Assembly (NCBI GenBank): GCA_030623035.1
Contig: JAUXFK010000147.1
Coordinates: 1-7,526, forward strand
Direction: 5' to 3'
Length of the DNA: 7,526 nucleotides
From: Deltaproteobacteria bacterium
GTDB taxonomy: Bacteria; Desulfobacterota; UBA8473
Shown here: positions 6,528-7,526 of the stretch, piece by piece
Layout of the letters: each line of letters begins with the position of its first letter
Position numbering within the stretch: position 1 is the first letter of the stretch
Position numbers and translations under genes: made by a program
The notes under the pieces: generated by a model
What the model was told of the DNA's origin: nothing
Database searches by the model: none
Seen by the model: only the letters and a program-made list of their open reading frames with translations

Positions 6528-6550
6528 GCCAAAACAGGTGATGTTTTGGC
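6528..6550. repeat. Perfect 9-bp stem-loop in the dehydrogenase leader
   Basis: gccaaaaca (6528-6536) and tgttttggc (6542-6550) pair perfectly around a 5-nt loop, about 80 bases upstream of the first gene of the minus-strand set. No T-tract follows on either strand, so it is not a clear terminator. A regulator-binding palindrome or an mRNA leader structure are both possible. Confidence 0.5.
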
Positions 6551-6581
6551 TTACCACGGATGTGTGCCAAATAAATCATAT

Positions 6582-6832
6582 TGGTTATTGACTTCCCTTT
6601 GCAAAAAAATCGGCCACAGCAACGGCAATCACATTATAACCCGTGCAAAACTCACGCCTTAGTGAGCATAAAGAAAGAACAGTATTGATCTTTGTAATTA
6701 GACAAATAATGTATCCGTTCATAAGCGCAGCCATCCAGCAATACTTCTGTTCTTTCTTAACGCTCACTACACCGTTCAAACAGTTGCACGCGTTATAATG
6801 TGACCGCCGTTACTGTGTTAGCCCAATAACCA
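6582..6832. repeat. Inverted-repeat (MITE-like) element, longer copy 2
   Basis: This is about 250 bp of non-coding DNA whose ends are imperfect inverted repeats. It starts tggttattg (6582-6590) and ends caataacca (6824-6832). An outer arm at 6615-6648 matches the reverse complement of 6784-6817 at 30 of 34 positions. An inner arm at 6660-6682 matches 6747-6769 at 21 of 23. The centre (about 6688-6735) is single-copy. Both arms recur in the shorter copy at 2186-2352 in the same orientation. No transposase and no target-site duplication were identified. The layout resembles a non-autonomous palindromic element. It lies in the likely 5' leader of the minus-strand set, downstream of promoter-like sequences at 6907-6987. 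Confidence 0.8.
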
Positions 6833-6906
6833 AATAAATTATATACTTATCTGCAATAGAATGGTTTTTCAGTGTCCAGGAAAGAAAATACTTTGATTAT
6901 TTACAA

Positions 6907-6935
6907 AACATACTTTGTGAATAAAAATATGTCAA
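6907..6935 (-). promoter_or_regulatory. Sigma70-like promoter candidate for the minus-strand set
   Basis: On the minus strand, TTGACA (6930-6935) is followed by a 17-nt spacer and TATGTT (6907-6912). The -35 is perfect and the -10 matches 4 of 6. It points toward the 5252-6448 gene and would produce a leader of over 400 nt crossing the inverted-repeat element. The surrounding DNA is AT-rich, which raises the chance of a spurious match. Confidence 0.45.
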
Positions 6936-6956
6936 GCATATCATAGGCAAACATGC

Positions 6957-6987
6957 ATTTTAATTTTCAAGATAATTTTTTTGTCAA
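6957..6987 (-). promoter_or_regulatory. Second, weaker promoter candidate
   Basis: On the minus strand, TTGACA (6982-6987) precedes TAAAAT (6957-6962), a 5 of 6 match to the -10, but the spacer is 19 nt. It is in tandem with the better candidate about 50 bp downstream. Confidence 0.25.
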
Positions 6988-7030
6988 GAACGGCCTTTGA
7001 AGCTTGCTGATAGCTTTCTATTTCATAGCG

Positions 7031-7526
7031 CTAAAATGATACGAATTTTAAGACATGCCTGAAGAAAAAGAGCAAGGCATTAAAGGCTTGATTCTGAGAA
7101 GAAGCGGAAACCTTGCGTTTAACCGCCAAAAAGATTATAAAATTTTTTACATCAGCAGAAAATAGCAGTTATGGATCTTTGCTTTTTGTAAAGCTCTGGA
7201 ATTGTCTGACCCACCCCTTGTATGCTTTTAAGGTGTTTGGGGAATAGTGTCTGATTTTGATCTCAGCATCTAAAGTCATTATAAACCGATGTCCAATCAG
7301 CATTGGTCAATAGATTTAACTTGTGTCTGGTGGTGGCAGACCTTTCTTTTTTGCTGTTACTTTATTGTCACCTGTTTTTTCAGAATTGGGCAGTCTGATT
7401 TTGTAAAAAATTGATATTGCATGAGCGGCTTGCTTCCTTTGTTGTTCATTCTGATTTTTTTCTTCCAATTTGTTTAAAAAAAGTGATATATTTTTCCTTG
7501 TTGATGGTTCAAAGTGGTATTTATGA
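7031..7526 (-). pseudogene. Decayed integron-type tyrosine recombinase (IntI-like), N-terminal half
   Basis: No intact reading frame spans this stretch, but on the minus strand a recognisable integrase can be read in pieces. From the window edge, 69 residues encode the N-terminal helical region of environmental integron integrases (SLFLNKLEEKNQNEQQRKQA), ending at TAA 7316-7318. A short piece in another frame follows (ADWTSVYNDFR, 7269-7301). The first frame then resumes with EIKIRHYSPNTLKAYKGWVR, is broken by TAA at 7169-7171 just after SKDP, and continues as DVKNFIIFLAVKRKVSASSQ and NQAFNALLFFFRHVLK (ending near 7046), with a last stop at 7031-7033. These blocks align well with IntI1 (YSLRTEQAYVHWVRAF and [20 protein letters not shown], from memory). 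The catalytic half with the Arg-His-Arg-Tyr residues is absent. The gene continues beyond the right edge, so its start is not visible. It cannot make a working recombinase. Confidence 0.85.

Larger units (their letters stand above)
6833..7030. other. AT-rich gene-free stretch between element and integrase relic
   Basis: No gene, RNA gene or repeat is visible here on either strand. Apart from the two minus-strand promoter-like sequences there is nothing to annotate. Similarity to integrases stops at about 7046, so this stretch either replaced the integrase catalytic half or is what remains after its loss. Confidence 0.5.

Noticed and set aside
6449..6532. 28-residue N-terminal extension of the 5252-6448 dehydrogenase from a TTG
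   Set aside because: The ATG at 6448 has a well-spaced AGGAG and begins like the family (MDFKLTVEQEKF). The extension has no ribosome-binding site and starts inside a stem-loop.
5942..6541. 199-codon plus-strand frame and other long frames opposite the catabolic genes (e.g. 2425-2934, 5222-5698)
   Set aside because: They lie mostly antisense to convincing minus-strand genes and have no protein-family features or ribosome-binding sites.
6585..6779. 64-codon open frame on the minus strand
   Set aside because: It lies wholly within the inverted-repeat element and has no recognisable protein character or ribosome-binding site.
1..7526. CRISPR array, tRNA, rRNA, or complete insertion sequence
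   Set aside because: No regularly spaced direct repeats, no cloverleaf or rRNA-like sequence, and no intact transposase were seen on either strand.

Overview
The window looks like part of the chromosome of an anaerobic, probably deltaproteobacterial (Desulfobacterota-type), bacterium. That is an inference from gene content: a catabolic acyl-CoA cluster with a thiolase/DUF35 pair, interspersed hairpin repeats of the 'attccggc-tttt-gccggaat' kind, and an integron-type integrase relic. No rRNA, tRNA or taxon marker is present.

Layout, left to right. Positions 1-80 hold a dispersed-repeat fragment with two perfect stem-loops. A plus-strand gene (126-947) encodes a secreted, probably outer-membrane beta-barrel protein and converges on the rest. 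Four minus-strand genes, transcribed right to left, form the core: an acyl-CoA dehydrogenase (5252-6448), a fusion of an HMG-CoA-synthase-like domain with a DUF35 zinc-ribbon/OB domain (3608-5026), a thiolase (2380-3594), and a second acyl-CoA dehydrogenase (970-2124). The fusion gene and the thiolase are tightly coupled (13 bp apart). The two dehydrogenases are separated from that pair by 225 and 255 bp gaps. One gap holds an 11-bp stem-loop; the other holds a copy of an inverted-repeat element.

Together the genes look like part of a CoA-thioester degradation route. The dehydrogenases would introduce double bonds and the thiolase, complexed with its DUF35 partner, would cleave a 3-oxoacyl-CoA. 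The hydratase, the hydroxyacyl-CoA dehydrogenase and the activating enzyme are not in the window, so the substrate cannot be named.

The right-hand 1.1 kb has no intact gene. It holds a ~250-bp element with long imperfect inverted arms (6582-6832), related to the shorter copy at 2186-2352; an AT-rich stretch with minus-strand promoter-like sequences; and a decayed integron-integrase-like gene (7031-7526, minus strand, running off the edge) with in-frame stops and a frame disruption.

Most notable points: the HMG-CoA-synthase-like domain appears to have lost all three catalytic residues while remaining fused to DUF35 next to its thiolase; one dehydrogenase has Asp where the family usually has its catalytic Glu; two related palindromic elements flank the catabolic genes; and an integrase fossil lies at the right edge.
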